Assembly (NCBI RefSeq): GCF_030123405.1
Contig: NZ_CP126110.1
Coordinates: 1,116,001 to 1,180,000, forward strand
Length of the DNA stretch: 64,000 nucleotides
Direction of reading: 5' to 3'
Origin: Neobacillus sp. WH10
GTDB lineage: Bacteria; Bacillota; Bacilli; Bacillales; Cytobacillaceae
Below the pieces are notes generated by a model. It made no database searches and was not told the DNA's origin. It saw only the letters and a program-made list of their open reading frames with translations. Shown one piece after another: positions 1 through 7,545 of this stretch. The number at the start of each line of letters is the position of its first letter. Within the stretch, counting starts at the first letter, position 1. The translations under genes were made by a program, and so were the position numbers.

Positions 1-50
1 AAAATGTTTGCGCATTCATAAAAAAAGTGATACTATGAATCTATCGATTA

Positions 51-67
51 GTGCAAACGTTTTCGCT
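51..67. promoter_or_regulatory. LacI/CcpA-type operator 1 upstream of sugar-uptake operon
   Basis: The 17-mer GTGCAAACGTTTTCGCT is an imperfect palindrome centred on the CG at 58/59, the usual form of LacI-family operators, including cre sites. It recurs exactly at 172-188 and with changes at 267-283, all upstream of the sugar-binding protein gene. The LacI regulator at 3802-4824 or CcpA is the likely ligand. Binding is inferred. Confidence 0.6.
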
Positions 68-171
68 AACGATACATAATGAGAATAGGGGGTTTTAGTA
101 GATTTTACTGTAAACCAAGGTAGAGGTTTTTTATAGGACAACAATTTTTTACAGTTTTTTTCTGCTACTTC

Positions 172-188
172 GTGCAAACGTTTTCGCT
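172..188. promoter_or_regulatory. LacI/CcpA-type operator 2
   Basis: Exact second copy of GTGCAAACGTTTTCGCT, centred at 179/180, 121 bp from the first centre. Exact repetition of a 17-bp palindromic word in an AT-rich leader argues for a real operator. Confidence 0.6.
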
Positions 189-266
189 GGAAATAAGGAA
201 ATATTCGGTTTTCTAAGGGTTTTGATACCAAACATACGAATTAAATAGTTTTTTATTTATGTCATT

Positions 267-283
267 GTGCAAACGATTGCGCT
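267..283. promoter_or_regulatory. LacI/CcpA-type operator 3
   Basis: GTGCAAACGATTGCGCT, centred at 274/275, is closer to a perfect palindrome than the other two copies (GCAAACGATTGC core). It is 95 bp from operator 2, about nine helical turns. A related half-site (TTTGCGCA) sits at 7-14 at the window edge. The rest of the 425-bp leader is AT-rich and I see no convincing -35/-10 pair in it. Confidence 0.55.
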
Positions 284-425
284 TTATGTGCATTACTTAT
301 CAATTCTGTATGTTTCAGATTTTCTTTGAATATCAAATTAACAATGACACATCTTAAAAGCATCTATGTTTTCCCGCGTTGCACAATCATTACGTTTACA
401 AAAATAATAAGTATGGGGGTAAATC

Positions 426-1730
426 ATGAATAAGAAAAAATTATTTTCCGGAATTGGTGCCGGTGTTCTTTCCCTAAGTCTCCTTTTAACAGGCTGTGGA
501 AATGCAGATAAAAGCGGCTCCAAAGAAGATTCAAAAGGTAATGTAACAATAGATGTATTCCAATTTAAAGTGGAATTTAAAAAGCAATTTGAAAAAGTAG
601 CGAAAGAATATGAAAAAGAACACAAAGGTGTAGATATTAACATTACGACTGTTGGCGGCGGTGAAGATTACGGTGCAGCCCTAAAATCCAAATTTGCGTC
701 AGGTAAAGAACCAGCCATCTACAATATCGGTGGACCGCAGGACGTAAAGGATTGGCAAAAAAAATTAGCTGACTTATCCGATACGAAAGCCTCAAAAGCA
801 GCATTAAAAGGAACACTTGATGGCGTAACGAATGACGGAAAAGTACTTGGCTTACCTTACAACCAAGAGGGCTATGGTTTCATTTATAACAAGGCTGTCT
901 TTGAAAAAGCCGGTATTGATCCAAAATCAATCAAGAGCTTTGCAGATCTTGAAAAGGCAGTAAAAACGCTAGATTCTAAGAAAAAAGAACTTGGTCTTGA
1001 AGCAGTATTTGCTCTGCCTGGTAAAGAAACTTGGGTAACTGGATTACACTTATCAAACACGTTCCTTGCACCAGAATTTGATAACAATGTGTTAAATGCT
1101 TATAACGCGAAAAAGGTTGATTTCAAATACGGTGATGCGTTTAAAAAAGTACTTGACCTACAAAACGAATATTCCGTGCAGCCAACTGTAAGCCTTGACT
1201 ATTCTAAACAAGTAGAAGAATTATTCTCGCTTCAAAAGGTAGCAATGATTCAACAAGGTAACTGGGTATATAGTTCAATCGCAGGCATAGATCAAGATTT
1301 CGCAGATAATGGTATTGGCATTTTACCAATTCCTGTTGAAGGATATAAAGAAGATGCGATTCCGGTTGGAATCCCAATGTACTGGGGCGTAAACAGTAAT
1401 AAAGATGAAAAAACTGTTGCCGAAGCGAAAAAATTCTTAGACTGGTTATACACTTCTGATAAAGGTAAAGAAACAGTTATTAATGATTTTAAATTTATTC
1501 CTGCTTATGAGGGATTTGATGCATCAAAAATCAGTGACCCGCTTTCTAAAGAAATTTATCAATATTCACAAGATGGCAAGACAATTGGTTGGACATTCAT
1601 GGGTTATCCAACTAATTGGGGACAAAATGAGCTCGGAGTTCAAATTCAAAAATATTTGAGCAAAGATGCTAAATGGGAAGATGTCGTAAAAACGACTCAA
1701 GCAGCTTGGGAGAAATCAAGAAATAAATAA
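426..1730 (+). CDS. ABC transporter sugar-binding lipoprotein
   Basis: Extracellular solute-binding protein of the carbohydrate (MalE-like, CUT1) type, 434 residues. The N-terminus has lysines, a hydrophobic stretch and the lipobox LLTGC, so the mature protein should be lipid-anchored at Cys24 on the outer face of the membrane. The start is fixed by a GGGGG ribosome site at 415-419. It heads a module with two CUT1 permeases, a LacI regulator and a GH13 alpha-glucosidase, so the ligand is probably maltose, maltodextrin or another alpha-glucoside. No ATPase is encoded nearby, so a shared MsmX/MsmK-type ATPase elsewhere is expected. A hairpin follows the gene directly, which would favour binding protein over permeases. 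The family is clear; the ligand is inferred. Confidence 0.92.
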   Translation: MNKKKLFSGIGAGVLSLSLLLTGCGNADKSGSKEDSKGNVTIDVFQFKVEFKKQFEKVAKEYEKEHKGVDINITTVGGGEDYGAALKSKFASGKEPAIYNIGGPQDVKDWQKKLADLSDTKASKAALKGTLDGVTNDGKVLGLPYNQEGYGFIYNKAVFEKAGIDPKSIKSFADLEKAVKTLDSKKKELGLEAVFALPGKETWVTGLHLSNTFLAPEFDNNVLNAYNAKKVDFKYGDAFKKVLDLQNEYSVQPTVSLDYSKQVEELFSLQKVAMIQQGNWVYSSIAGIDQDFADNGIGILPIPVEGYKEDAIPVGIPMYWGVNSNKDEKTVAEAKKFLDWLYTSDKGKETVINDFKFIPAYEGFDASKISDPLSKEIYQYSQDGKTIGWTFMGYPTNWGQNELGVQIQKYLSKDAKWEDVVKTTQAAWEKSRNK

Positions 1731-1746
1731 TACCCTCTGAACACAG

Positions 1747-1783
1747 ATAATGGGTCCTACTTGTAAAAGTGTGGACCCATTAT
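1747..1783 (+). terminator. Hairpin after binding-protein gene
   Basis: Perfect 11-bp stem (ATAATGGGTCC paired with GGACCCATTAT) around a 15-nt loop. There is no long T-run, so it is probably a partial terminator or an mRNA-stabilising 3' hairpin separating the binding protein from the permeases. Confidence 0.6.
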
Positions 1784-1861
1784 AAATTAACAGAGAGGCA
1801 AGGGGCTGGTTAATAAGACGGCACTCTTGGCATTAACGCTTTACTTAAGAGATAAGAAAGT

Positions 1862-1985
1862 ATAATTTTCGACTTTGAGGATTATCTAGCTCCATAAGAT
1901 TAACCTTAGGAAGCGATTCCTCGTACGAAGGAAAAGCGTTAGCTTTTTCGAGGAGCGCCTAGCGGCTAGTGGGCTTCACTAAACG
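1862..1985. repeat. Dispersed intergenic repeat, family 1, copy a
   Basis: Shares blocks with 16497-16611: TTTCGACTTT, then CTAGCTCCA or CCAGCTCCA, AGATTAACCTT or AGAGTAACCTT, and GTTAGCTTTTTCGAGGA in both. Contains nested inverted repeats (AAAAGC GTTA GCTTTT inside CCTCG/CGAGG). It lies inside the sugar operon and contributes a false N-terminal extension to the permease reading frame. The 1731-2067 interval otherwise holds only the hairpin at 1747. Confidence 0.65.
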
Positions 1986-2067
1986 GACGCTTGCGCATTT
2001 CTTATCACTCAGCCCCTTTTCTTTCATATTTATTACAAACTTAAGAATTACATTGGAGGTTTTTACC

Positions 2068-2931
2068 ATGATGCGTACTCGGGATGTATCCTACTGGTTA
2101 TTCTTAGCACCGGTTCTTTTAGCATTGTCCATGGTGGTTATTATTCCGCTGGTATTTGGGGTTTATTATTCATTCACAAACTGGAACGGAATTGAAGTGG
2201 GCGGATTTATCGGCTTTGAAAATTACCTTAATGTCTTTAAGGATAAGGAATTTTTAGACTCACTATGGTTCACGATTAAATTTTCAGTTGTATCTATTAT
2301 TTTCATTAATTTCTTTGGCCTTGCATTAGCCCTTATTGTTACATCAAAAATTAAAACAAGTAAATTCCTCAGAACCATCTTTTTTATGCCAAACCTAATT
2401 GGCGGCCTTATTTTAGGCTTTATCTGGCAGTTTATTTTTATCAAAGTATTTGCCGGGGTGGGAAATTTATTTGGCATTGAAAGTTTAGAAGGCTGGCTCT
2501 CCACAACAGAAACAGGATTTTGGGGCTTAGTTATCCTAATGAGCTGGCAAATGTCCGGATATATTATGGTCATTTACATTGCATACTTAGAAGGAGTACC
2601 AACTGAACTTATTGAAGCAGCTGAAATTGACGGCGCAAGCCCATTCCAGCGTCTTCGCTACATCGTGTTTCCACTTGTAGCTCCTGCTTTTACGGTTAGT
2701 ATGTTTTTAACCTTATCAAATACCTTTAAGCTCTACGACCAAAACCTATCACTAACAGCAGGGGGACCATACAATTCCACACAAATGGTGGCGATGGAAA
2801 TTTTCAAAACGGCCTTTGGTGAAAGTGAAATGGCTTATGCTCAGGCAAAAGGAGTAATCTTCTTTATCATTGTTGCAGCGATTTCGTTAACACAAGTTTA
2901 CATCAATAAGAAAAGGGAGGTAGAAATGTAA
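2068..2931 (+). CDS. Sugar ABC transporter permease, MalF-like
   Basis: Inner-membrane permease of the CUT1 sugar importer family, 287 residues from the start used here, with about six hydrophobic segments. The cytoplasmic EAA loop that docks the ATPase is visible as EAAEIDGASPFQ (about residues 182-193). The frame is open back to 1969, but that stretch is dispersed repeat; the ribosome site GGAGGT at 2055-2060 selects ATG 2068 (ATG 2071 is also possible). The stop overlaps the next start by one base (TAATG), so the two permeases are translationally coupled. Substrate follows the binding protein, probably an alpha-glucoside. Confidence 0.92.
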   Translation: MMRTRDVSYWLFLAPVLLALSMVVIIPLVFGVYYSFTNWNGIEVGGFIGFENYLNVFKDKEFLDSLWFTIKFSVVSIIFINFFGLALALIVTSKIKTSKFLRTIFFMPNLIGGLILGFIWQFIFIKVFAGVGNLFGIESLEGWLSTTETGFWGLVILMSWQMSGYIMVIYIAYLEGVPTELIEAAEIDGASPFQRLRYIVFPLVAPAFTVSMFLTLSNTFKLYDQNLSLTAGGPYNSTQMVAMEIFKTAFGESEMAYAQAKGVIFFIIVAAISLTQVYINKKREVEM

Positions 2932-3746
2932 TGGGACGAAAATATAAATGGCCGCTGGAGATTCTCGGTGTGGTATTAGGTCTCATATGGCTCTCTCCTT
3001 TTTACTTAATGATTGTGAATTCGTTTAAATCGAAGAAGGAAATTTTTGCAGATACATTAAAGCTCCCTGAATCATTTAATTTTGATAACTACATTGAAGC
3101 CTTTAACGAACTGGATTTTTTAAAGACATTTTTTAACTCAGTCATTATCACCGTTGTAAGTGTTGCGGTTATTATCGTGTTTTCTTCAATGGCTGCTTAT
3201 GCCCTTTCAAGAAACAAAGGTAAAGTAAGTACGATCGTGTTCTTTATGTTTGTTGCAGCAATGCTAATTCCGTTTCAATCGGTGATGATTCCGCTTGTTT
3301 CGTTTTTTGGAAAAATGGAATTGCTAAATCGTGTGGGAATTATCTTTATGTATTTAGGATTTGGCGCAAGTCTATCGATCTTTTTATACCATGGTACTTT
3401 AAGCGGGATTCCAAAATCCTTAGATGAAGCTGCGACCATTGATGGAGCTAATCGGTTTCAAATCTTTTGGTATATTATCTTCCCAATGTTAAAACCGATT
3501 ACCGTTACGGTAGCGATTTTAAACACCATTTGGATTTGGAATGACTATTTACTTCCGTCCCTTGTCATCAACCAAGAAGGTATGGAAACAATCCCATTGA
3601 AAATGTTCTTCTTCTTTGGTGAATATACGAAACAATGGCATTTAGCGCTGGCAGGATTAACAATCGCCATCATCCCAGTTATCATCGCCTACTTCTTTGC
3701 ACAGCGGGAAATTATCAAGGGAATTTCCGAAGGTGCTGTTAAATAA
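2931..3746 (+). CDS. Sugar ABC transporter permease, MalG-like
   Basis: Second permease of the importer, 271 residues, with six hydrophobic segments and the EAA loop EAATIDGANRFQIFW near residues 165-179. It starts on the last base of the upstream stop codon. With the MalF-like partner it forms the translocation pore; the energising ATPase is absent from the locus. Length and motifs are normal for MalG/LacG/MsmG proteins. Family certain, substrate inferred from neighbours. Confidence 0.93.
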   Translation: MGRKYKWPLEILGVVLGLIWLSPFYLMIVNSFKSKKEIFADTLKLPESFNFDNYIEAFNELDFLKTFFNSVIITVVSVAVIIVFSSMAAYALSRNKGKVSTIVFFMFVAAMLIPFQSVMIPLVSFFGKMELLNRVGIIFMYLGFGASLSIFLYHGTLSGIPKSLDEAATIDGANRFQIFWYIIFPMLKPITVTVAILNTIWIWNDYLLPSLVINQEGMETIPLKMFFFFGEYTKQWHLALAGLTIAIIPVIIAYFFAQREIIKGISEGAVK

Positions 3747-3766
3747 GAAATAATCTTTTATATAAT
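3738..3766 (+). promoter_or_regulatory. Possible promoter for the LacI regulator gene
   Basis: A perfect TATAAT at 3761-3766 lies 36 bp before the start codon. The hexamer 17 bp upstream (GTTAAA) is a poor -35, so this may be weak or assisted. It would let the regulator and glucosidase be expressed apart from the transporter genes. Confidence 0.3.
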
Positions 3767-3801
3767 AGTAAAATAGTAACTTTTGGAATTAGGGGGAAGT
3801 A

Positions 3802-4824
3802 ATGGTGGTAACAATTAAAGATGTGGCAAGGGAAGCGGGTGTAGCGCCTTCAACGGTTTCAAGGGTGATTGCTAATAACCCGCGAATCAGTGAAAAGACA
3901 AAGAGACGTGTAAAAGAAGTAATGGACAAACTAGGATACTATCCTAATTTGCAGGCACGGAGCTTGGTTGCTAAAAGCACTCAAACCATTGGAGTGATTA
4001 TGCCGAATTCGGCCTACCATGCCTTTCGAAACCCATTCTTCCCTGAAGTATTAAGAGGAATCAGTATGACCGCCCATGATCGTAAGTACGGGATTTATCT
4101 TTCAACCGGATCGTCGGAGGAAGAAATTCACGACGAGGTTCTTTCCATGGTGAATGGAAGGCGTGTAGATGGAATTGTTCTTTTATACTCACGGGTAAAT
4201 GATCGGACGATGAACTATCTTGAGGAATCAGGATTTCCTTTTACCGTTGTTGGAAGGCCTAGTGCGAATGAAGAAAGAATAACGTTTGTGGATAATGACA
4301 ATATTTTTATAACAAAGCAGGTAACCAATTATTTAATTGAGATGGGGCATCGAAATATTGCCTATGTAGGTGTAAATCCGAATTTTGTCGTAACCATTGA
4401 TCGAATTAATGGGTACAAAGCGGCACTAATGGAGGCAGGACTTCCTGATAACGATGTCTTCCTTGTTCATGAAGATTTGGTTAAAGAAAAAGGGAAGGAA
4501 GTCATTCAGTCGCTTATGTCGTTAGACGTTCCACCTACCGCACTTGTCACACAGGATGACTTAATGGCATATGAAATGATTAGTCATTTAGAAACGTTAA
4601 ACATAAAAGTACCTGATGATATTTCGATCGTTAGCTTTAATAACCTTTCATTATCAGAGCATTCTAAGCCTCCATTAACATCTGTAGATATCGGTACATT
4701 TCAATTAGGCCATGTAGCAACACAGTGTTTAATTGAAAAAATTGAAAATCCTGAGACATTACCAAAGCGAATTACGATTCCAACAAAGCTGATTGAACGA
4801 AAATCTTGTGCAGCAAAAAAATAG
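3802..4824 (+). CDS. LacI-family transcriptional regulator
   Basis: DNA-binding regulator of 340 residues. The N-terminal helix-turn-helix and hinge helix are seen (VTIKDVAREAGVAPSTVSRV, then YYPNLQARSL around residues 47-56), followed by a periplasmic-binding-protein-like effector domain (IGVIMP onward). The ribosome site AGGGGG at 3791-3796 supports the start. It sits between transporter and alpha-glucosidase genes, so it probably senses a maltose-type sugar and represses the module through the palindromes at 51-283. It resembles MalR-type regulators of Firmicutes; effector identity is inferred. Confidence 0.9.
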   Translation: MVVTIKDVAREAGVAPSTVSRVIANNPRISEKTKRRVKEVMDKLGYYPNLQARSLVAKSTQTIGVIMPNSAYHAFRNPFFPEVLRGISMTAHDRKYGIYLSTGSSEEEIHDEVLSMVNGRRVDGIVLLYSRVNDRTMNYLEESGFPFTVVGRPSANEERITFVDNDNIFITKQVTNYLIEMGHRNIAYVGVNPNFVVTIDRINGYKAALMEAGLPDNDVFLVHEDLVKEKGKEVIQSLMSLDVPPTALVTQDDLMAYEMISHLETLNIKVPDDISIVSFNNLSLSEHSKPPLTSVDIGTFQLGHVATQCLIEKIENPETLPKRITIPTKLIERKSCAAKK

Positions 4825-4879
4825 AGTTTTGGATGGAACGTGAAAGCATCAACATAAATAGAGTCAGTGAGGATTTAAC

Positions 4880-6544
4880 ATGAATAAATTATGGTGGAAA
4901 GAAGCAGTTGCCTATCAAATTTATCCCCGCAGCTTTATGGATTCGAACGGGGACGGAATTGGTGATATTCAAGGCATTATCTCTAAACTGGATTATTTAA
5001 AGGATTTAGGGATTGATGTCATCTGGGTTAGCCCGATGTATCAATCGCCTAATGATGATAATGGATATGATATTAGTGATTATCAGGAAATTATGGCCGA
5101 GTTCGGAACAATGGCAGATTTTGATTTGCTGTTAAAAGAAACACATCAGCGAGGCATGAAATTGATTCTGGATTTAGTCATCAATCATACAAGTGATGAG
5201 CATCCATGGTTTATCGAATCGCGTTCATCTAAAGAGAACCCGAAGCGGGATTGGTATATTTGGCGGGACGGTAAAGGTGGAAAAGAGCCAAATAACTGGG
5301 AAAGCATTTTTAGCGGCCCTGCATGGGAATATGATGAAAAAACAGACCAATATTTCATGCATATTTTTTCAAAAAAGCAGCCTGACCTTAATTGGGAAAA
5401 TAAAGATGTCCGTCATGCTCTATATAATATGATCAACTGGTGGCTGAATAAGGGGATAGACGGTTTCCGTGTTGATGCCATCAGCCATATTAAGAAAGAA
5501 GAAGGTCTCTTGGATATGCAAAATCCTGAGGGGCTGCCATATGTTTCTTGTTTTGAAAAAATGATGAATGTTGATGGGATTCATACCCTTTTACAAGAGT
5601 TAAAGGAAGAGACATTTTCCAATTATGACATTATGACCGTTGGTGAAGCAAACGGGGTAACGGTTGACGAGGCGGAAGATGTAGAGAATTGGGTCGGAGA
5701 AAAATCAGGGAAATTCAATATGGTATTCCAATTTGAGCACCTGGCACTTTGGGATGCTGAAACGAAAAAAGCTCTTGATATTGTTGAGTTAAAGGATGTC
5801 TTATCCCGCTGGCAAAAAGGGCTGGAAGGCAAGGGTTGGAATGCCTTATTCATCGAAAATCATGATAAACCGCGTGTTGTCTCTACATGGGGAAATGATC
5901 AAGAATATTGGTATGAAAGTGCAACCGCGTTTGCAGCGATGTATTTTTTGATGCAGGGAACACCGTTTATTTATCAAGGTCAGGAAATAGGAATGACCAA
6001 TGTTCAATTTGACTCGATTGATGACTATGATGATGTTTCGGCAAAAAATATGTACCGTTTGAAGCGTGCGGAAGGAATACCACATGAGGAAATCATGGAG
6101 GTCATTTGGGCTTCCGGACGTGATAACTCTCGGACACCAATGCAATGGTCTGCTGCAGAAAACGGGGGCTTCAGTACTGGAACTCCTTGGTTAAAGGTTA
6201 ATCCGAATTACAAGCACATCAATGTAGAAATTCAGGAAAATGACGCTAATTCCGTCTTGAACTTTTACAAAAAACTGATTCGCTTGAAGAAGGCGAAAGA
6301 AGTGTTTACTTATGGTACCTATGAATTGCTGCTTAAAGATGACACACAAATCTATGTTTACACCCGGACGTTGGATAAAGAAAAGATGATTGTCATCGCT
6401 AATCTTTCTGCGAAGCCGGCAGAATTTCAGGGAGTTTCCTTGGATAATCGGAATTTGCTGTTGAACAACTATCCAGTTTCCAAGCATCAATCACTTGAAA
6501 GAATAACATTAAAGCCATATGAGACAAGAGTATATAGAGTTTAA
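4880..6544 (+). CDS. malL: Alpha-glucosidase, GH13 family (oligosaccharide type)
   Basis: Cytoplasmic exo-acting glucosidase, 554 residues, releasing glucose from imported alpha-glucosides. GH13 motifs are all present: nucleophile Asp199 in GFRVDAIS, acid/base Glu256 in VGEANG and transition-state Asp329 in ENHDKPR, nearly the positions known for Bacillus oligo-1,6-glucosidase. The residue after the nucleophile is Ala200. In this subfamily Val there goes with alpha-1,6 preference and Ala or Thr with alpha-1,4 preference, so maltose or malto-oligosaccharides are the likelier substrates. No signal peptide is seen. A strong terminator follows. Trehalose-6-phosphate hydrolase is a less likely alternative given the ABC, non-PTS context. 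Confidence 0.9.
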   Translation: MNKLWWKEAVAYQIYPRSFMDSNGDGIGDIQGIISKLDYLKDLGIDVIWVSPMYQSPNDDNGYDISDYQEIMAEFGTMADFDLLLKETHQRGMKLILDLVINHTSDEHPWFIESRSSKENPKRDWYIWRDGKGGKEPNNWESIFSGPAWEYDEKTDQYFMHIFSKKQPDLNWENKDVRHALYNMINWWLNKGIDGFRVDAISHIKKEEGLLDMQNPEGLPYVSCFEKMMNVDGIHTLLQELKEETFSNYDIMTVGEANGVTVDEAEDVENWVGEKSGKFNMVFQFEHLALWDAETKKALDIVELKDVLSRWQKGLEGKGWNALFIENHDKPRVVSTWGNDQEYWYESATAFAAMYFLMQGTPFIYQGQEIGMTNVQFDSIDDYDDVSAKNMYRLKRAEGIPHEEIMEVIWASGRDNSRTPMQWSAAENGGFSTGTPWLKVNPNYKHINVEIQENDANSVLNFYKKLIRLKKAKEVFTYGTYELLLKDDTQIYVYTRTLDKEKMIVIANLSAKPAEFQGVSLDNRNLLLNNYPVSKHQSLERITLKPYETRVYRV

Positions 6545-6546
6545 AA

Positions 6547-6578
6547 AAAAGACGATTCAATGCCGAATCGTCTTTTTT
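6547..6578 (+). terminator. Intrinsic terminator after alpha-glucosidase
   Basis: AAAAGACGATTC pairs with GAATCGTCTTTT around a 6-nt loop, ending in a T-run. A-tract plus T-run means it could work on both strands. Confidence 0.88.
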
Positions 6579-6580
6579 CT

Positions 6581-6678
6581 GTCTGATAGGAAAGGTTAAC
6601 TTTCCTATCAGACATTAGTGTAACTATTCCTCTGACTTCACCCTTTGGGGCTCGCCAATCGGTGGATTTTCTTTAACA
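6581..6678. repeat. Dispersed intergenic repeat, family 2, copy a
   Basis: Begins with a perfect 14-bp inverted repeat (GTCTGATAGGAAAG / CTTTCCTATCAGAC, 6581-6613) and continues into CCTCTGACTTCACCC and GGGGCTCGCCAATCGGTGGA. A related copy is at 9793-9882. Both lie between convergent genes, right after a terminator. Confidence 0.65.
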
Positions 6679-6684
6679 GCTAAG

Positions 6685-7200
6685 TTAAGCAGCCGCTTTT
6701 GGTGTCTCGTTGCCAACACCTTTTTTACTCATTTTTCTGATGAAAGGAACTACCCATCTGTCTAAACCGATTCTTCCAGCATTATATCCTGCAGCTAAGA
6801 TGATAAAGCCAAGGAAGATGTCTGTTGGGTTGTGAGATACAGTACCTGCTAGGAAGAAGCTAAAGTTCATTACTAAGCCAAAGAACATTGCGGCAGTTGT
6901 TAAGCAGCCTAAGAGTAATCCTAAGCCTATTAATAATTCACCCCAAGGGACGATGAAGTTAAAGAGATCAACATTTGGTAAGGCAAATCCTTTTAAGAAT
7001 TCAACATACCAGCCATATACAACGGCACCGTCTGGCCCTTTAACCGGGTTTGCCGTAACACCTTTTAAAAATCCAGTTGCGTCAAATCCACCTGTTATTT
7101 TGTGTAATCCTGCTGTAAACCAAGAATATCCAAGGTATAAACGTATGACTGTTAAGAGGACGGCAGAGATTTTGTTTTCTCTCAAAAATTTATTAAACAT
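6685..7200 (-). CDS. DoxX family membrane protein
   Basis: Integral membrane protein of 171 residues with about four hydrophobic segments. The first carries the DoxX-type signature around RLYLGYSWFTAGLHKI, and WGELLIGLGLLLG follows mid-protein. DoxX/DoxD relatives are linked to quinone-dependent sulfur or redox chemistry, but many Bacillus members are uncharacterised, so no reaction is claimed. It is a single gene convergent with the alpha-glucosidase. The AAAGGCGG-type ribosome site is just upstream of the start on the minus strand. The C-terminus is Ala/Lys-rich and probably cytoplasmic. Confidence 0.85.
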   Translation of the reverse strand: MFNKFLRENKISAVLLTVIRLYLGYSWFTAGLHKITGGFDATGFLKGVTANPVKGPDGAVVYGWYVEFLKGFALPNVDLFNFIVPWGELLIGLGLLLGCLTTAAMFFGLVMNFSFFLAGTVSHNPTDIFLGFIILAAGYNAGRIGLDRWVVPFIRKMSKKGVGNETPKAAA

Positions 7201-7421
7201 AATGCATTCCGCCTTTCTTTTAATTATTTGTTTCTTTCTACTTCCAATATATTAGATTTTTATATAAAAAACATGACTATAGTGATAAGTTCAAAGTTTG
7301 TTCGAAATGTTTTGACAAAAGTATGACTGTCTTATTCTGTTGTATTTTTTGAAATATATAACAGGGATTGAGCAATGCACATCAATTATTTGAAAAATTA
7401 AATCATAGTCAGAAAAAACAA

Positions 7422-7435
7422 TGCAATCGTTTACA
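7422..7435. promoter_or_regulatory. Candidate CcpA cre site
   Basis: TGCAATCGTTTACA matches TGNAANCGNTTNCA at every fixed position. It lies in the 345-bp divergent interval 7201-7545, 110 bp before the GGDEF/EAL gene and about 220 bp from the DoxX start, and could link either gene to carbon catabolite control. Nothing else in the interval was convincing. Confidence 0.45.
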
Positions 7436-7545
7436 TTCGTCTAAGCCTTTGATTGTGAAATAGGTAAAATTTTGTTATTTTTAAGATACAAAATAATTTT
7501 TATTTTTCGTGAGATTAACAAAATTGAATAAGGGAGAAAACAAAT

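Noticed and set aside
379..410. TTGCAC with AATAA as a promoter for the sugar-binding protein gene
   Set aside because: Transcription would start almost at the ribosome site, leaving no leader.
338..643. 101-codon minus-strand frame over the sugar-binding protein start
   Set aside because: Antisense shadow of a clear coding region.
1969..2067. 33-codon N-terminal extension of the MalF-like permease
   Set aside because: It translates dispersed repeat sequence and lacks a ribosome site; GGAGGT at 2055 fixes the start at 2068.
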